Assembly: GCA_027627225.1 (NCBI GenBank)
Contig: JAPFQT010000425.1
Location: 60,931 to 124,930, forward strand
DNA length: 64,000 bases
Reading direction: 5' to 3'
Origin: Congeria kusceri
Lineage: Eukaryota; Mollusca; Bivalvia; Myida; Dreissenidae
The position numbers and the translations under genes were made by a program. Below are positions 63,635-64,000 of the stretch, in pieces. The notes below the pieces were generated by a model. That model saw only the letters and a list, made by a program, of their open reading frames with translations. It searched no databases and was not told where the DNA came from. The first letter of the stretch is position 1, and the number at the start of each line of letters is the position of its first letter.

Positions 63635-63718
63635 TTCATTTTTCTTTTACTTCATTAACGTAAGATGAATGTATTTTGAGAGAAATATTTATACACACGA
63701 GCAGCCTTGATACACAAT

Positions 63719-63724
63719 AATAAA
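63719..63724 (+). terminator. Putative AATAAA polyadenylation signal
   Basis: AATAAA lies 85 bp after the predicted stop at 63632-63634. Such hexamers are common by chance in AT-rich DNA, so the support comes only from its position. Confidence 0.25.
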
Positions 63725-64000
63725 GCCCGTTATTAAATTAGTTTATTGGGTCAAACCCACGTGGAAGCAAAAGTGTTATTATCCTCGACATGTTCAATTA
63801 TAACCATATACTAGTAATTCAACAATGCAATTTAACGTACAATCACAAGAAAATACTAAAAACTAACATTGCAACCTAAAACGTTTATGCATGTAAACAT
63901 ATAAAATTTCAAAAGCGTTGAATATGCACCTAAATGTTTTAAAACAAACAATGAAACGTTCATGAGTAGATACAGATGAAAACACATACGGTTTTTCATA
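63725..64000. other. AT-rich single-copy flank, nothing recognised
   Basis: No frame, repeat or RNA motif is recognised here. Confidence 0.5.

Overview
The window looks like nuclear DNA from an animal, most plausibly a bivalve mollusc. It is AT-rich, has no prokaryotic gene organisation, and carries GACA/GACG tetranucleotide arrays joined to conserved cores of about 100 bp, plus degenerate dispersed repeats. One repeat ends in a 'CTCAGGTGAGC...GGCCCTCTTGTT' type terminus and another holds 'GGAGTTATGGCCCTTTG'; I associate both with bivalve repeats. The taxon is an inference from repeat style, not from a marker gene.

About 97% of the window (1-62153) is a single macro-tandem array with a unit of 12.8-13.4 kb. 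Anchoring each unit on the same 'TTATTACCCCCTGGATCC' site, copies start at 1, 13355, 26180, 39450 and 52232. The first four are 13354, 12825, 13270 and 12782 bp long, and the fifth is cut off at 62153. The array runs off the left edge. Two length classes alternate: copies 1 and 3 (type A) keep a 372-bp segment that copies 2, 4 and 5 (type B) lack, giving A-B-A-B-B. Copies 3b-4a and 4b-5a are almost identical at an offset of 12782-12783 bp, which points to a very recent one-unit duplication or to an assembly artefact. Other variants group the copies differently along the unit, so the array is a mosaic.

Each unit, in order, holds: a tandem pair of related dispersed-repeat fragments (about 1-0.8 kb); in type A, a segment (R1) that is repeated downstream as R2; a nested block of about 2 kb with 12 core-plus-tetranucleotide subunits (1.09-3.23 kb); R2 with a hairpin or palindrome and an orphan core (3.26-3.64 kb); a poly-C tract; a short CTTTAGGAGACA repeat; a GC-richer dispersed repeat with an E-box palindrome; a G-rich run; a third fragment of the first repeat (6.28-6.5 kb); about 4 kb of AT-rich DNA with no recognised content; a degenerate repeat of about 160 bp (10.5-11.35 kb); a minisatellite (11.44-11.74 kb); a strong hairpin (12.5 kb); and a fold-back across the unit junction. 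I see no convincing protein-coding, rRNA or tRNA gene in the unit.

The last 1.85 kb (62154-64000) is single copy here. It contains a 102-codon open frame whose reading frame opens exactly at the array breakpoint. Downstream is a plausible two-exon 3' end of a plus-strand gene (63019-63195 and 63487-63634), with GT-AG borders, matching phase and an AATAAA 85 bp after the stop. None of these products is recognised. They are the only candidate genes in the window.
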